A DNA stretch of 53,781 nucleotides from NCBI GenBank assembly GCA_038150225.1, contig JAYQWG010000012.1, positions 1 to 53,781 of the forward strand, given 5' to 3'. The notes beneath the pieces are model-generated. The model saw nothing but the letters and a program-made list of their open reading frames with translations. It made no database searches and had not been told where the DNA came from. This DNA is from Lucifugimonas sp038150225. GTDB lineage: Bacteria; Chloroflexota; Dehalococcoidia; Lucifugimonadales; Lucifugimonadaceae. This document shows, one piece after another, positions 43,606 to 52,496 of the stretch; the first letter of the stretch is position 1, and every line of letters begins with the position of its first letter. The translations under genes were made by a program, and so were the position numbers.

Positions 43606-44679
43606 TTGCACTATCAGGACGAAAGAACTACTGGGTGTCGGATTTCCGACGCGTGGACATATCGAGGGCTGAAAACGGTGGTCCTCGAAAATGAACTGCT
43701 GCGTGTTTCGATTGTCGCTGACAAGGGTGCTGACGTATTTGAGCTGGTCCACAAACGTTCAGATACTGAATTTATGTGGCGAACACCGTGGTCTGTCCGA
43801 AATCTTTCACAGTGGACCCCGTCAACTGGTGATGGCGACAACACGTGGCACGACACATATATAGGTGGCTGGCAAACCATCGCACCTACCGGCGGTCCGC
43901 CGCAGAAGTATGCGAATGCAGACATTGGGCAGCACACCGAGGCGACTCTCATGCCTTGGGACGCACAAATAATTGAAGATTCCCCTGAGAGGGTAAGCGC
44001 AAAGTTTTGGGTTCGCACAGTTCGAGCTCCTTTCTGGATCGAGAAGACCGTAAGTTTGGAGTCGAACAGCCCAGTTGTCACAGTTTCCGACACTTTGATC
44101 AACGAAGCAGAAGAACCAGCTGAAGCTCAATGGGGACAGCACGTGGCGCTCGGGGAGCCGTTCCTCACTCCGAATTGCATCCTGGATATGGCTGATGCGG
44201 ACCACATCGTTCCTGAACGAGGTGGGGACCGATTACAGGACGGTCATGTTGGGAAATGGCCAACGGCAATCTCGCCTTCAGGTAATCCGGTTGATCTCAC
44301 AAAATTTCCGGCTAAATCAGAACGTCTGCAGGACTACTCCGTGTTTAAGAACCAATCTGAAGGTTGGTACGCAGTAACAAATCCTGACAAGGGTGTCGGG
44401 TTCGGTCTGGCTTACCCGGTCGAAACCTTCAAATACCTTTGGTACTGGCAAGTGTTTGGGGGAGGATGGGGTTACCCGTGGTACGGGCGGACTTACAACG
44501 TGGGACTTGAGCCGTTTACCAGCATGGCGGCCGGAGCGCCAGAACCTGGATCAGACCAACGAACTTCGATGATTTTCGAGGCAGGTCAGAAACGAACAGC
44601 TACAGTTAGAGCCGTAGTGTTCGAAAGTACAACTGGAGTGACCAACATCACTCCAGACGGAATAGTCACCACCCGATAA
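43606..44679 (+). CDS. Aldose-1-epimerase-like (DUF4432) protein, copy 1
   Basis: 357 residues from TTG 43606, six bases after GGAG and aligned with the start of its paralogue at 47167 (HYQDERTTGCR). The beta-sandwich has the mutarotase-like pattern VLENELLRVSIVADKGADVFEL, TEFMWRTPW, EAQWGQHVALGEPFL and the end GWGYPWYGRTYNVGLEPFTS. Such proteins are probably sugar mutarotases or bind sugar acids; catalytic His residues are present in HYQDERTT and GQHVALG. Next to a sugar-acid dehydratase, so a role in sugar uptake/oxidation is inferred. Followed by a strong shared terminator. Confidence 0.78.
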   Translation: MHYQDERTTGCRISDAWTYRGLKTVVLENELLRVSIVADKGADVFELVHKRSDTEFMWRTPWSVRNLSQWTPSTGDGDNTWHDTYIGGWQTIAPTGGPPQKYANADIGQHTEATLMPWDAQIIEDSPERVSAKFWVRTVRAPFWIEKTVSLESNSPVVTVSDTLINEAEEPAEAQWGQHVALGEPFLTPNCILDMADADHIVPERGGDRLQDGHVGKWPTAISPSGNPVDLTKFPAKSERLQDYSVFKNQSEGWYAVTNPDKGVGFGLAYPVETFKYLWYWQVFGGGWGYPWYGRTYNVGLEPFTSMAAGAPEPGSDQRTSMIFEAGQKRTATVRAVVFESTTGVTNITPDGIVTTR

Positions 44680-44690
44680 ACGTCATTGGC

Positions 44691-44738
44691 CAAACTAAAA
44701 CGCCCTGTGGTTTACAAGCACCAGGGCGTTTTAGTTTG
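44691..44738. terminator. Bidirectional terminator with 17-bp perfect stem
   Basis: CAAACTAAAACGCCCTG (44691-44707) and CAGGGCGTTTTAGTTTG (44722-44738) pair perfectly around a 14-base loop. It sits between two converging genes and has T-rich arms on both strands, so it should end both transcripts. Confidence 0.92.
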
Positions 44739-44754
44739 TCACTTGTTGGGTTAT

Positions 44755-45927
44755 TTAGGCTTCAGCCAGTACACCTTCATCAACCGTGTGAGCTCGAATC
44801 CAATCCCAGTCGAGAGGAACTCCGATGCCGGGTCCGTCTGGTGCATAGACGTTTCCTTCAGAATCAATACCGTCAAGGTCGTCGTTGTACCCCAGGTACA
44901 CAGGTGCCTTGGTTGTTTTGACTTTTGGATGAACGAGTCCCAGTTCGAAGAAATTCGTATTTCGAATCGAAGACATGATGTGACGATGGACAGGTCCTGG
45001 ACCGTGCAATTCCATGTCTAATCCAAATCCTTCAGAGGCGTGAGCGATTTTCATAGCGCCGGTTACTCCACCGTCCTCGTGCGCTCCTGCTCGAACGTAG
45101 TCTGTGCCGTCCGCCGTGATGAAATCAACGTGCTGTTCAAGCAACCGAATGTGTTCGGTTTGAAGCAGAGGAGTCTTCACCATTTGTCGTAGCTTCCTGT
45201 GCGCGAACTGCGACACACCACCATCCTGGTAAGGGTCCTCCCACCAGAAGAAACCAGCTTCGTCGCAAGCTAAGCCAAGTTTCAGTGCGTCCCCAAAGTT
45301 TTTGATCTCACATGCCGGATCAATGAGCAAGTTCATCCTGTTGCGGAATTTGTCACCCATCAGAAGTACGTTGTCTACTTCTCGCTGGATATTGTCCCGG
45401 GCCAAACCCCAGCCGTGAATCTTGAATGATCGGTAGCCCATTTCATAACACTGTTCAGCGAAATCGACATAGTCCTGAGGAGTTGTCAGTCCACCGTTCT
45501 CATCTCCGTGCAACGTCGATGCGTACGCAGGTAACGGCTTCTTTTCACCACCGAGGAGTCGGTATATCGGCTCGTCGTATAGCTTGCCGGCAATGTCCCA
45601 AAGGCAAATATCGATTACACCGACACCCAACATTGCTCCATGACGGAGTCCACGTTTTGTGTCGTTGTAGATAGACTCCCTTGCGAGTGCGTCTTTTCCA
45701 ATCAGGTAGTTGGCTACAGTTTCGACGTCTCCCAGGGCGCGTCCGATTTCCGGATACTCACCAACAATTCCCTGGTCGGTGTGTATTTGTAGCAAATGTC
45801 CCCGTTGGGTGAGTTTTGATCCTGCCTCGTAGACCATGTTGAAGGTGTTGTAGTCCTTCGACACGTTTTCGAGCTCGTACTCGTAAACGGTGACCGAAAC
45901 CTTCGTAATTTTCGGGCTGTTCTTCAT
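44755..45927 (-). CDS. Enolase-superfamily dehydratase (mandelate-racemase group)
   Basis: 390 residues from ATG 45927, with GGAG five bases upstream; a GTG 36 bases earlier lacks a ribosome site. The N-terminal capping domain is followed by the barrel with metal ligands Asp in LLIDPAC, Glu in WWEDPYQD and Glu in LQTEHIR; the second-strand motif is KIH in FKIHGW rather than KxK, and a catalytic His is in ELHGPGP. The ligand set and length fit an acid-sugar dehydratase. It would dehydrate a sugar acid to a 2-keto-3-deoxy acid. Sugar identity (fuconate, rhamnonate, galactonate type) cannot be fixed. Confidence 0.85.
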   Translation of the reverse strand: MKNSPKITKVSVTVYEYELENVSKDYNTFNMVYEAGSKLTQRGHLLQIHTDQGIVGEYPEIGRALGDVETVANYLIGKDALARESIYNDTKRGLRHGAMLGVGVIDICLWDIAGKLYDEPIYRLLGGEKKPLPAYASTLHGDENGGLTTPQDYVDFAEQCYEMGYRSFKIHGWGLARDNIQREVDNVLLMGDKFRNRMNLLIDPACEIKNFGDALKLGLACDEAGFFWWEDPYQDGGVSQFAHRKLRQMVKTPLLQTEHIRLLEQHVDFITADGTDYVRAGAHEDGGVTGAMKIAHASEGFGLDMELHGPGPVHRHIMSSIRNTNFFELGLVHPKVKTTKAPVYLGYNDDLDGIDSEGNVYAPDGPGIGVPLDWDWIRAHTVDEGVLAEA

Positions 45928-46092
45928 TTCATCTCCGGTAAGCAATGACGTTCGGGCTTTCACTTGTGATCATGACGAATTTGTGAAGCCGACCAAAGTA
46001 GCCGGGATGTTAGCACCGCACGTCTTTGTCGACACCGATCTGCATGTAAAATCTCGGCGATTCCACACCATCAGGATTTTTGTTCAAAGCTC

Positions 46093-47154
46093 ATGAAAGC
46101 GATCGTCTACCACAACAACAAAGACATTCGGCTGGAAGATATTCCAGAGCCCTCTCCCGAAAAAGGGGAAGTAAAGATCCGAGTTAGCAACGCGTCCATT
46201 TGCGCTACCGATATTGAGGAATGGCAGTTCGGACCACTTTGGGTTCAATACGGTTCGCCAAATCCCCTGACTGGAAAACAGGCGCCGTTGGTGTTGGGAC
46301 ACGAAATTGCTGGGTACATCGAGGAACTGGGCGAAGGTGTTTCAGACTTCGAAGTCGGTGATCGGATTGTTGTTAATAATGTCCTGACGTGCGGGACCTG
46401 TTTCTGGTGCGAAAGAGGCCAACAGTCGGTTTGTCCAAATATGGCTGTTGCTGGACTTTCAGCGGACGGTGGACTCGAAGAATTCCTTGTGTGGCGCGCC
46501 GACCATGTGATCAAACTGCCTGACACTGTCTCTGATGTTGAAGGACCACTGGTCGAACCAGCAACGGTGGCTGTACACGGTGTTCGGCGTTCTGGTGTCA
46601 GAGCTGGAGACACGATTGCGGTACTTGGTTGTGGAACAGTCGGATTACTGACGCTCCAGGCTTTCAAAGCCGCAGGCGCCCGAGTGATTGCAGTTGATGT
46701 ACGTGAGCAAAGCCTCGCTCTTGCGAAAGAATTAGGTGCTGACGAGACAGTTAATTCGTCAATCGAAAGCGAAGCCGCAGAACAGTTGCTGGAACTCACC
46801 GGTGGCATCGGCCCCGACATTGTCGCTGAAACCGCGGGTGCCAAGGAAACCCCTAGGATGGCTATTGAGTGGACTAGACGGGGCGGCACCGCGTTGTTGA
46901 TCGGAATCTACTCAGCAACTCCAGAAGTTGATTTCAACAACCTCGTCGGACCGGAGATAACGGTTATTGGATCGGTAGCAGCTTCCCCCGGGGATATGCG
47001 AGCCGCAGTTGAGTTGATGGGGCAGGGCAAGATCAACGTTAAACCACTCATTTCTGCCACCGTACCGCTTAGTAGGGCGATCGAAGACGGCTTCGATCGG
47101 ATGCTGGACACGAACAAAGATGTGTACCGGATCGTTATTCAGCCGGGCAGTTGA
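46093..47154 (+). CDS. Zinc-dependent medium-chain alcohol/polyol dehydrogenase
   Basis: 353 residues. Catalytic zinc ligands Cys37 (ICATDIEEW) and His70-Glu71 (LGHE), structural-zinc cysteines Cys100, Cys103, Cys106 and Cys114 (TCGTCFWCERGQQSVC), and the nucleotide motif VLGCGTVGLL near 182-191. This pattern fits sorbitol/threonine/galactitol dehydrogenase-like enzymes that oxidise a secondary alcohol with NAD(P). It lies between the enolase gene, from which it diverges, and the second DUF4432 gene 12 bases downstream, so it is probably a sugar or sugar-acid dehydrogenase. Confidence 0.9.
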   Translation: MKAIVYHNNKDIRLEDIPEPSPEKGEVKIRVSNASICATDIEEWQFGPLWVQYGSPNPLTGKQAPLVLGHEIAGYIEELGEGVSDFEVGDRIVVNNVLTCGTCFWCERGQQSVCPNMAVAGLSADGGLEEFLVWRADHVIKLPDTVSDVEGPLVEPATVAVHGVRRSGVRAGDTIAVLGCGTVGLLTLQAFKAAGARVIAVDVREQSLALAKELGADETVNSSIESEAAEQLLELTGGIGPDIVAETAGAKETPRMAIEWTRRGGTALLIGIYSATPEVDFNNLVGPEITVIGSVAASPGDMRAAVELMGQGKINVKPLISATVPLSRAIEDGFDRMLDTNKDVYRIVIQPGS

Positions 47155-47166
47155 TCGGAGATTTAC

Positions 47167-48249
47167 ATGCACTACCAGGATGAGCGCACAACAGGTTGCC
47201 GAGTTTCGGACGCGTGGACGTATCGTGGGCTCAAGACTGTAATTCTCGAGAATGAATTGATTCGGGTGACGGTGCTAGCCGACAAAGGTGCAGATATCCA
47301 AAGTTTCGTGCACAAGCCAACCGACACCGAGTTCATGTGGCGCACACCCTGGGGTGTGCGGGATCCAAATACGACAGTTTCACCAACTGGTGACCCCAGC
47401 AGTGTCTGGCTCGACTACTACGAAGGAGGATGGCAAACCGTGGTACCTCACGGTGGCTACTCTGACCGTGTTTATAACGCCGATTTCGGAATTCACGGTG
47501 ACGTAAACCTGATTCCATGGGATGTTCAGGTCGTGGAGGACACCGCTGAAAAGGTCAGTGTGAAATTCTCGGCCAAATCGGTGCGAATGCCGATGGCGGT
47601 GGAAAAAACTCTCACGATTTCAGCAGGCTCGACAACGTTATCTCTTGATGAATCAGTGACGAACGAAGGAGAAGAAGATCTCGAAATCGTTTGGTTGGAA
47701 CACATCGCAATTGGCCCACCGATCATGTCCGATAAATCACGGCTGTTCGTACCAGATTCAGAACTCCTTAGTCATCCTGAAGACATTGATCCCAATTCAA
47801 AACTTGAACCCGGCTTCAGTGGAAAATGGCCTAACATGAACACCAAAGATGGTTCGGTGTTGGACTTCACAAATATCCCGCCAAAAGAAGATCGGTCTTT
47901 AGACATGGCGTACATGACCGGAATGGACGAAGGTTGGTATGCGCTGCTCAATGAGGAAACGAATCTTGGTTGGGCAGTCAGTTATCCGGTCGATGTATTC
48001 AAATACCTTTGGTACTGGCGGAATTTTGGCGGCGGATACGGGTATCCATGGTACGGGCGGTGCTACAACGCAGGACTCGAACCTTGCACAAGTTTCCACA
48101 ACGGCGGACTGAAACAAGCGCAGGAAAACGGAACTGCGTTTAAGATCAACGCCGGACAAACAACATCTGTGAAAATCACAGCCGGACCGTTTGAAGGCGC
48201 CGGCGAAGTAAAACGAGTTACTCCATCAGGCGAAGTTGAGTTTGCCTGA
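47167..48249 (+). CDS. Aldose-1-epimerase-like (DUF4432) protein, copy 2
   Basis: 360 residues starting ATG with GGAG upstream. It is collinear with the copy at 43606: HYQDERTTGCR(V)SDAWTYRG, VLADKGAD, TEFMWRTPWG, and WYWRNFGGGYGYPWYGR near the end. The shared DNA stretch TTCAAATACCTTTGGTACTGGC-type region shows fairly close relation. The two copies differ in the centre (SDRVYNADFGIHGD), which may change substrate. Probably a sugar mutarotase; EIVWLEHIAIG keeps a His where the other copy has QWGQHVALG. 12 bases after the dehydrogenase gene. Confidence 0.78.
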   Translation: MHYQDERTTGCRVSDAWTYRGLKTVILENELIRVTVLADKGADIQSFVHKPTDTEFMWRTPWGVRDPNTTVSPTGDPSSVWLDYYEGGWQTVVPHGGYSDRVYNADFGIHGDVNLIPWDVQVVEDTAEKVSVKFSAKSVRMPMAVEKTLTISAGSTTLSLDESVTNEGEEDLEIVWLEHIAIGPPIMSDKSRLFVPDSELLSHPEDIDPNSKLEPGFSGKWPNMNTKDGSVLDFTNIPPKEDRSLDMAYMTGMDEGWYALLNEETNLGWAVSYPVDVFKYLWYWRNFGGGYGYPWYGRCYNAGLEPCTSFHNGGLKQAQENGTAFKINAGQTTSVKITAGPFEGAGEVKRVTPSGEVEFA

Positions 48250-48287
48250 TCAGAAAACTGGCTAGTTCAGATTAAGAGAGTTTGGGA

Positions 48288-49289
48288 ATGCGAAAGCGAA
48301 TGTTCGGAGACTCCGGTCTCGAAACCTCAGTCATCGGATACGGCGGCTGGCCAATGGGTCGCGGAATGTACGGAGATTTCGATGACAATGAAGCGATCGC
48401 GGCAGCACGCGCCTCGTTCGATAACGGAATCACTTTGTTCGACACCGCGGCGGTTTACGGCTGGGGGTATGGCGAAAAGCTGATGGGAAAAGCTCTCAAA
48501 GGAATTCGCCAAGATGTCGTACTAGTAACGAAAGGTGCCCGTGAGTGGGTGCGGGATAATCCGGATCGTCGAGCCGCGACAGTTTCTGATTCAGACCCAG
48601 AAAGATTGCTGAAGTCGATTGACGAATCACTTGAGCGATTGCAAACGGATTACATCGATCTGTTCCTCATTCATTGGCCCGATCACACCCGGGCTTTTTC
48701 TGAACCAATGGAAGCCCTTGAGAAAGCGAAGCGGGACGGGAAAATTCGCCACACGGGTGTTTCAAACTTCTCCGTTGAAATGATGTCTGAAAGCCGTGAG
48801 ACAAGTCCAATCGTGACAAATCAGATTGGATACCACATTTTCGATCGACGCCCTGAAGCGGAAGTAATGCCATACGTGAAAGACAACGGTATGGGAATAA
48901 TGGCTTACGGGTCTCTCGCACATGGACTTCTGACAGGTACATGGGGTGCTGACAAGACTTTCGGGGACGATGACTGGCGCAAGAACGGAGCGAATTTCGG
49001 TATTAGCTCATGGGGACCAGAAAACCTCGCCAAGAACATCGCAGTTGTCGAGAAACTAAAAACCATTGCGGCTGACAACGGCAAGACTATGCCTCAGTTG
49101 GCGATCGGATGGGTGCTTGCCAACGAGACCGTGAGTGTGGCTCTCGCTGGTTCGGTCACGCCTGCCGAAGCAACTGAGAACATCGGAGGTGACTGGGAGA
49201 TGCCGGCTGACGTGAAGAAAGAGATTGATGATCTCGTTCTTGCAGAAGGCTCAGGCGTCGGTCTTTCAGGAATGGAAATCGCAACTTAG
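48288..49289 (+). CDS. Aldo/keto reductase
   Basis: 333 residues from ATG 48288 (TTG 48282 is an alternative). The AKR tetrad is seen: Asp and Tyr in LFDTAAVYGWG, Lys in LVTKGA and His in FLIHWPD. IGWVLANETVSVALAGSVTPAEA is the usual C-terminal cofactor region. The second AKR of the window, unlike the one at 18240 in its N-terminus. In this island it may oxidise or reduce the same sugar family handled by the neighbours. It is 38 bases after the DUF4432 gene and 47 bases before the amidohydrolase. Confidence 0.88.
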   Translation: MRKRMFGDSGLETSVIGYGGWPMGRGMYGDFDDNEAIAAARASFDNGITLFDTAAVYGWGYGEKLMGKALKGIRQDVVLVTKGAREWVRDNPDRRAATVSDSDPERLLKSIDESLERLQTDYIDLFLIHWPDHTRAFSEPMEALEKAKRDGKIRHTGVSNFSVEMMSESRETSPIVTNQIGYHIFDRRPEAEVMPYVKDNGMGIMAYGSLAHGLLTGTWGADKTFGDDDWRKNGANFGISSWGPENLAKNIAVVEKLKTIAADNGKTMPQLAIGWVLANETVSVALAGSVTPAEATENIGGDWEMPADVKKEIDDLVLAEGSGVGLSGMEIAT

Positions 49290-49336
49290 TCGAGATCCCT
49301 CTCAACCACCGATCACACGAAGGAATACAAAGCAGC

Positions 49337-50116
49337 ATGATTATCGACACCCACTGCCACGCAGGACGAAACTGGTTCTTGCCAATTGAATCGCTTGAGT
49401 TCGAAATGGATCAAGCGGGTGTCGACCACGCTGTGTTGATTCAACACGGTGGTACCTACGACAACAACTACCTTTTCGATGAAGCAGCAAAACGTGGTGA
49501 CCGCTTCAAAGTGGTTGTCCTTGTTGACCCAGAAGACAGCGATCCACTTGGCACTCTCGAAAAGCTGGCTGAGCAGGGCGCGGCCGGAGTGCGTATTGCC
49601 CCCGATGGTGAATTCAACGCTCTCAGTGACGTAACTCAAATCTGGAAAAAGGCCGGTGAACTCGGCATCGCGGTAAGTTCTATTGGCGACGCCAAGAGGT
49701 TCTCCGCAGATAGTTTTAAGAGGCTGGTCGATTCAGTTCCTGACACACAAGTTGTGATTGAGCACCTGGCAGGAGTCGGCATTACCGATCCTCCGTATTC
49801 TGATTACGAGTCCGCTTTGGAACTTTCAACTCGAGAGAACACAACGATCAAAGTGCCTGGTCTCGGCGAGATAACACCTCGTCCACCTCGACTTTTACCT
49901 GAGTTCAGGTTCGACAACATTCCACCGTTGTTCGAGATGGCTCTTGATGCTTTCGGTGCGAGCAGAATGATGTGGGGCAGTGACTATCCACCGAGTGCAG
50001 GGCGTGAAGGGTATTTGAATACATTGAATGGAGTACGTGACTACCCTGCGTTCGCAAATGGTGACGATCTGGACTGGATACTTGGTAAGACCGCCGCAAG
50101 AGTGTTTGGGATCTAA
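49337..50116 (+). CDS. Amidohydrolase-2 family protein (lactonase-like)
   Basis: 259 residues. The full metal motif DTHCH opens the protein (MIIDTHCHAGRN), with VVIEHLAGVG and the C-terminal MMWGSDYPPSAGREG as expected for the family, which includes sugar lactonases and decarboxylases. Unlike the copy at 41288, all expected metal ligands (HxH, His, Asp) are present. Co-directional with two carbohydrate genes, it could hydrolyse an aldonolactone made by the dehydrogenase or AKR. Last gene of the plus-strand island. Confidence 0.85.
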   Translation: MIIDTHCHAGRNWFLPIESLEFEMDQAGVDHAVLIQHGGTYDNNYLFDEAAKRGDRFKVVVLVDPEDSDPLGTLEKLAEQGAAGVRIAPDGEFNALSDVTQIWKKAGELGIAVSSIGDAKRFSADSFKRLVDSVPDTQVVIEHLAGVGITDPPYSDYESALELSTRENTTIKVPGLGEITPRPPRLLPEFRFDNIPPLFEMALDAFGASRMMWGSDYPPSAGREGYLNTLNGVRDYPAFANGDDLDWILGKTAARVFGI

Positions 50117-50138
50117 CCCGGCTTCTTCGCTGGTACTA

Positions 50139-51005
50139 CTACTCAGTCCACCAGGAAGCGCCAACAAGACCAGGTCCGGTATGTGCGCCCATGAACGGGT
50201 GGAAGCTGGTCGTAAACAGTTCCTCACAGTCGAATCTGGCTGTGAGCCATTCGTGAACTTCGTGTGCTCGGTCTGAAGCACCGGCGTGCATCACATTTAT
50301 GTACGCTTTCCCGTTCCCGATTGATTTTCCTATTTCGTCCAACATTTTCTGCATTGCACGTTTTGTTGTTCGTGGACGAGCAATCGCGCCAATATTGCCG
50401 GTCGAGTACTCCATGACAGGTTTAATGTTGAGCGCAGCTGTCGCCCAGAAAGCAATTTTTGGAACTCTACCGGACCGATGGATGAACTTTAGGGTGTCAA
50501 GGATCGCAAGTAGTCGAACTTTGTTCGCAACTTCTTCTACCCGGGTCACAACTTGATCAATTGAATTCCCCGAAGTAGCTGAACGCACAGCTGCAGTTGT
50601 AATAAGCGCCTGAGAACTGGCTGCTGTTTCAGTGTCAAATACTTCAACCCGTTTTGACGGGTTTTCTTTCATGTATTGCTCAGCAGCTACCGTCGCAGCA
50701 TCAAACGCAGCACTGAGGCGTGCAGATAGGCTCACGCACAAAATGTCGTCGGCCTCACCCCCTGCTTTTGCGTATTGCTTCAGATACTCACCAGGAATCG
50801 GTGCCGAGGTTGTTGGAATCGACTCTGACCGTTCGAGCATTGAATAAAAGTCATCCAGTTCAGCATCTTCCCCATCGACGAAAGTCTTGTCGTCGATCGT
50901 GATCTCCATTCGGGAGACAAACACCCCCAGGTCGGATATTTGATCAATAGATAGAGCCGCAGCTGAGTCAGTAACTATCGCAACTTGTTTTTCGGGGTTG
51001 GTCAT
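50139..51005 (-). CDS. DegV-family lipid/fatty-acid-binding protein
   Basis: 288 residues from ATG 51005; TTG 51041 would add 12 residues. Landmarks VAIVTDSAAAL, MLERSESIPTTSAPIPGEYL, FDTETAASSQ, FIHRSGRVPK and the closing THTGPG-like AHTGPGLVG match DegV proteins, which bind a fatty acid in a cleft between two domains and are tied to fatty-acid kinase in some bacteria. No fakA-like gene is near. It is divergent from hisZ. Confidence 0.9.
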   Translation of the reverse strand: MTNPEKQVAIVTDSAAALSIDQISDLGVFVSRMEITIDDKTFVDGEDAELDDFYSMLERSESIPTTSAPIPGEYLKQYAKAGGEADDILCVSLSARLSAAFDAATVAAEQYMKENPSKRVEVFDTETAASSQALITTAAVRSATSGNSIDQVVTRVEEVANKVRLLAILDTLKFIHRSGRVPKIAFWATAALNIKPVMEYSTGNIGAIARPRTTKRAMQKMLDEIGKSIGNGKAYINVMHAGASDRAHEVHEWLTARFDCEELFTTSFHPFMGAHTGPGLVGASWWTE

Positions 51006-51061
51006 GATCGAGATTATGAGAAGTTCGGAGTGAACGGTCAAAGGATTACACGTTTCCGACT

Positions 51062-51107
51062 CTGATAGTGAGGGCGATGTTGGCTAGAATTGATTGTTCA
51101 CAATTCA
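51062..51107 (+). promoter_or_regulatory. Candidate promoter and inverted repeat before the his operon
   Basis: CTGATA (51062-51067) and TAGAAT (51085-51090) are 17 bases apart, upstream of the hisZ ATG at 51141. GAATTG (51087-51092) and CAATTC (51102-51107), with an inner ATTGT-TC-ACAAT palindrome, overlap the -10/start region and could be an operator. Both are predictions. Confidence 0.4.
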
Positions 51108-51140
51108 AATTCGCGAAGCGAAGAAATCAGAAATCTCGAA

Positions 51141-52496
51141 ATGACTCCCTCAATTCAGCCAGTAAAACGGCTACCTAACATGCAAGACCTGTCCGAAAAA
51201 CAAATTCGGGCGCGGCAGCATGTTGCGAAAAAGTTGCTTGGGAATCTATCGCTCCGTGGGTACGAACACGTTGAAACCCCAATCCTTGAACAGTCAGAGT
51301 TGTACATACGCAAATCAGGCGGGGGACTCTCGGCGCGACTCTACGATTTCAACGAACCAGGTGGTTTCGACGTTAGCTTACGTCCTGAGATTACTGCAGC
51401 TGTTTTGCGAATCGCGATTGAAGATCGGGCAAGCAGCAAAACTACCCGTCTCATGTACGAGGGGCCTGTATTCAGATACGCGGCTCCGGACGATCTGGAA
51501 GGTAGGAGTACTCGACAGTTCAACCAGCTTGGTGCCGAACTTATTGGTCCAAACGCTCCAGAAGCCGACGGTGAAGTAATCGCCGCTTCTCTAGAAGGAC
51601 TTAGAGACGTCGGTATCGATTCAGCGTACGTTGTCATTGGACACGTCGGGATAATCCTGGACACGCTTGAGCAGATCGGTGTTACGGAACGTGCAAAGAA
51701 CTTCCTCGTCAACGCTATTCCTGAACTAAATGATGGGAACGTCGACGATGTCAGAAACCGCGCAATCGAACTTGGTTTTATCTCGGATGCAATCGTTCCT
51801 GATGAGCAAGCTGAAGCGGATCGAGAGAGATTGGCTTCGACGATTGAACAGGTGATGACCGAAGGTATCGGTGTGTCACTCGCTCAAAACACCGGATCTC
51901 GGTCTCCAGAGGAAATAATCGCAAGGTTGTCTCGCAAACTCAGTCAGGCTGAGAACCCGGATCAATTTGGTGCAGCCCTGGAGATGCTTGCCAAGCTCGC
52001 TACGGTGAACGGGACCGTTCCTGAATCTATGCAGCAAGCTCGAAAATTGCTTTCAGATAATGGGGTTGAGTCGCAGCTTTGTGACCAATTGCAGGCGGTA
52101 ATCGATTCTGCGATCACAGAAGGTGTCGACCCCGATCAAATAACTGTGGATTTCGGTCTCGCTCGTGGCGTCGCCTATTACACCGGTGTTTTGTTTGACA
52201 TATACGCCAGTGAGGGTGAAAACACGCTCGGTGGGGGAGGGCGGTACGACGGCTTGACTCGCGCTCTTGGTTATATGAAGGATGTTCCGGCACTCGGGTT
52301 CGCCTACAACCTTGATGCGGTGGTCGAGTTGTCAGAAGCGAACTCGAATCCGACTGAACCAGTTGAAAACGTGCCGCTAGAATCTGACTTTTCGGCAGCT
52401 GTTGCTAAAACCAAGTCGCTACGTGAATCTGGCAAACGCGCTGCGATTGAATATCCGTACGGTGGAGTGGACCGATCGGAGGCGACAAATGAGTAA
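51141..52496 (+). CDS. hisZ: HisZ-type ATP phosphoribosyltransferase regulatory subunit (HisRS-like)
   Basis: 451 residues from ATG 51141. It is a HisRS-fold protein: ETPILEQSELYIRKSGG, LRPEITAAVLRIA, the motif-2-like YEGPVFRYA and RSTRQFNQLGAELIG, and ARGVAYYTGVLFDIYA with GGGGRYDGLTRALG. The C-terminal anticodon-binding domain of HisRS is reduced to a short stretch (AAVAKTKSLRESGKRAAIEYPYGG region is cut off soon after), typical of HisZ. It adjoins hisG with an 8-base overlap. A paralogous true HisRS cannot be excluded, but gene order favours HisZ. Confidence 0.78.
   Translation: MTPSIQPVKRLPNMQDLSEKQIRARQHVAKKLLGNLSLRGYEHVETPILEQSELYIRKSGGGLSARLYDFNEPGGFDVSLRPEITAAVLRIAIEDRASSKTTRLMYEGPVFRYAAPDDLEGRSTRQFNQLGAELIGPNAPEADGEVIAASLEGLRDVGIDSAYVVIGHVGIILDTLEQIGVTERAKNFLVNAIPELNDGNVDDVRNRAIELGFISDAIVPDEQAEADRERLASTIEQVMTEGIGVSLAQNTGSRSPEEIIARLSRKLSQAENPDQFGAALEMLAKLATVNGTVPESMQQARKLLSDNGVESQLCDQLQAVIDSAITEGVDPDQITVDFGLARGVAYYTGVLFDIYASEGENTLGGGGRYDGLTRALGYMKDVPALGFAYNLDAVVELSEANSNPTEPVENVPLESDFSAAVAKTKSLRESGKRAAIEYPYGGVDRSEATNE

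Noticed and set aside
51141..52496. Histidyl-tRNA synthetase HisS
   Set aside because: HisRS fold but short C-terminus without an anticodon-binding domain and an overlap with hisG; HisZ is the better reading.
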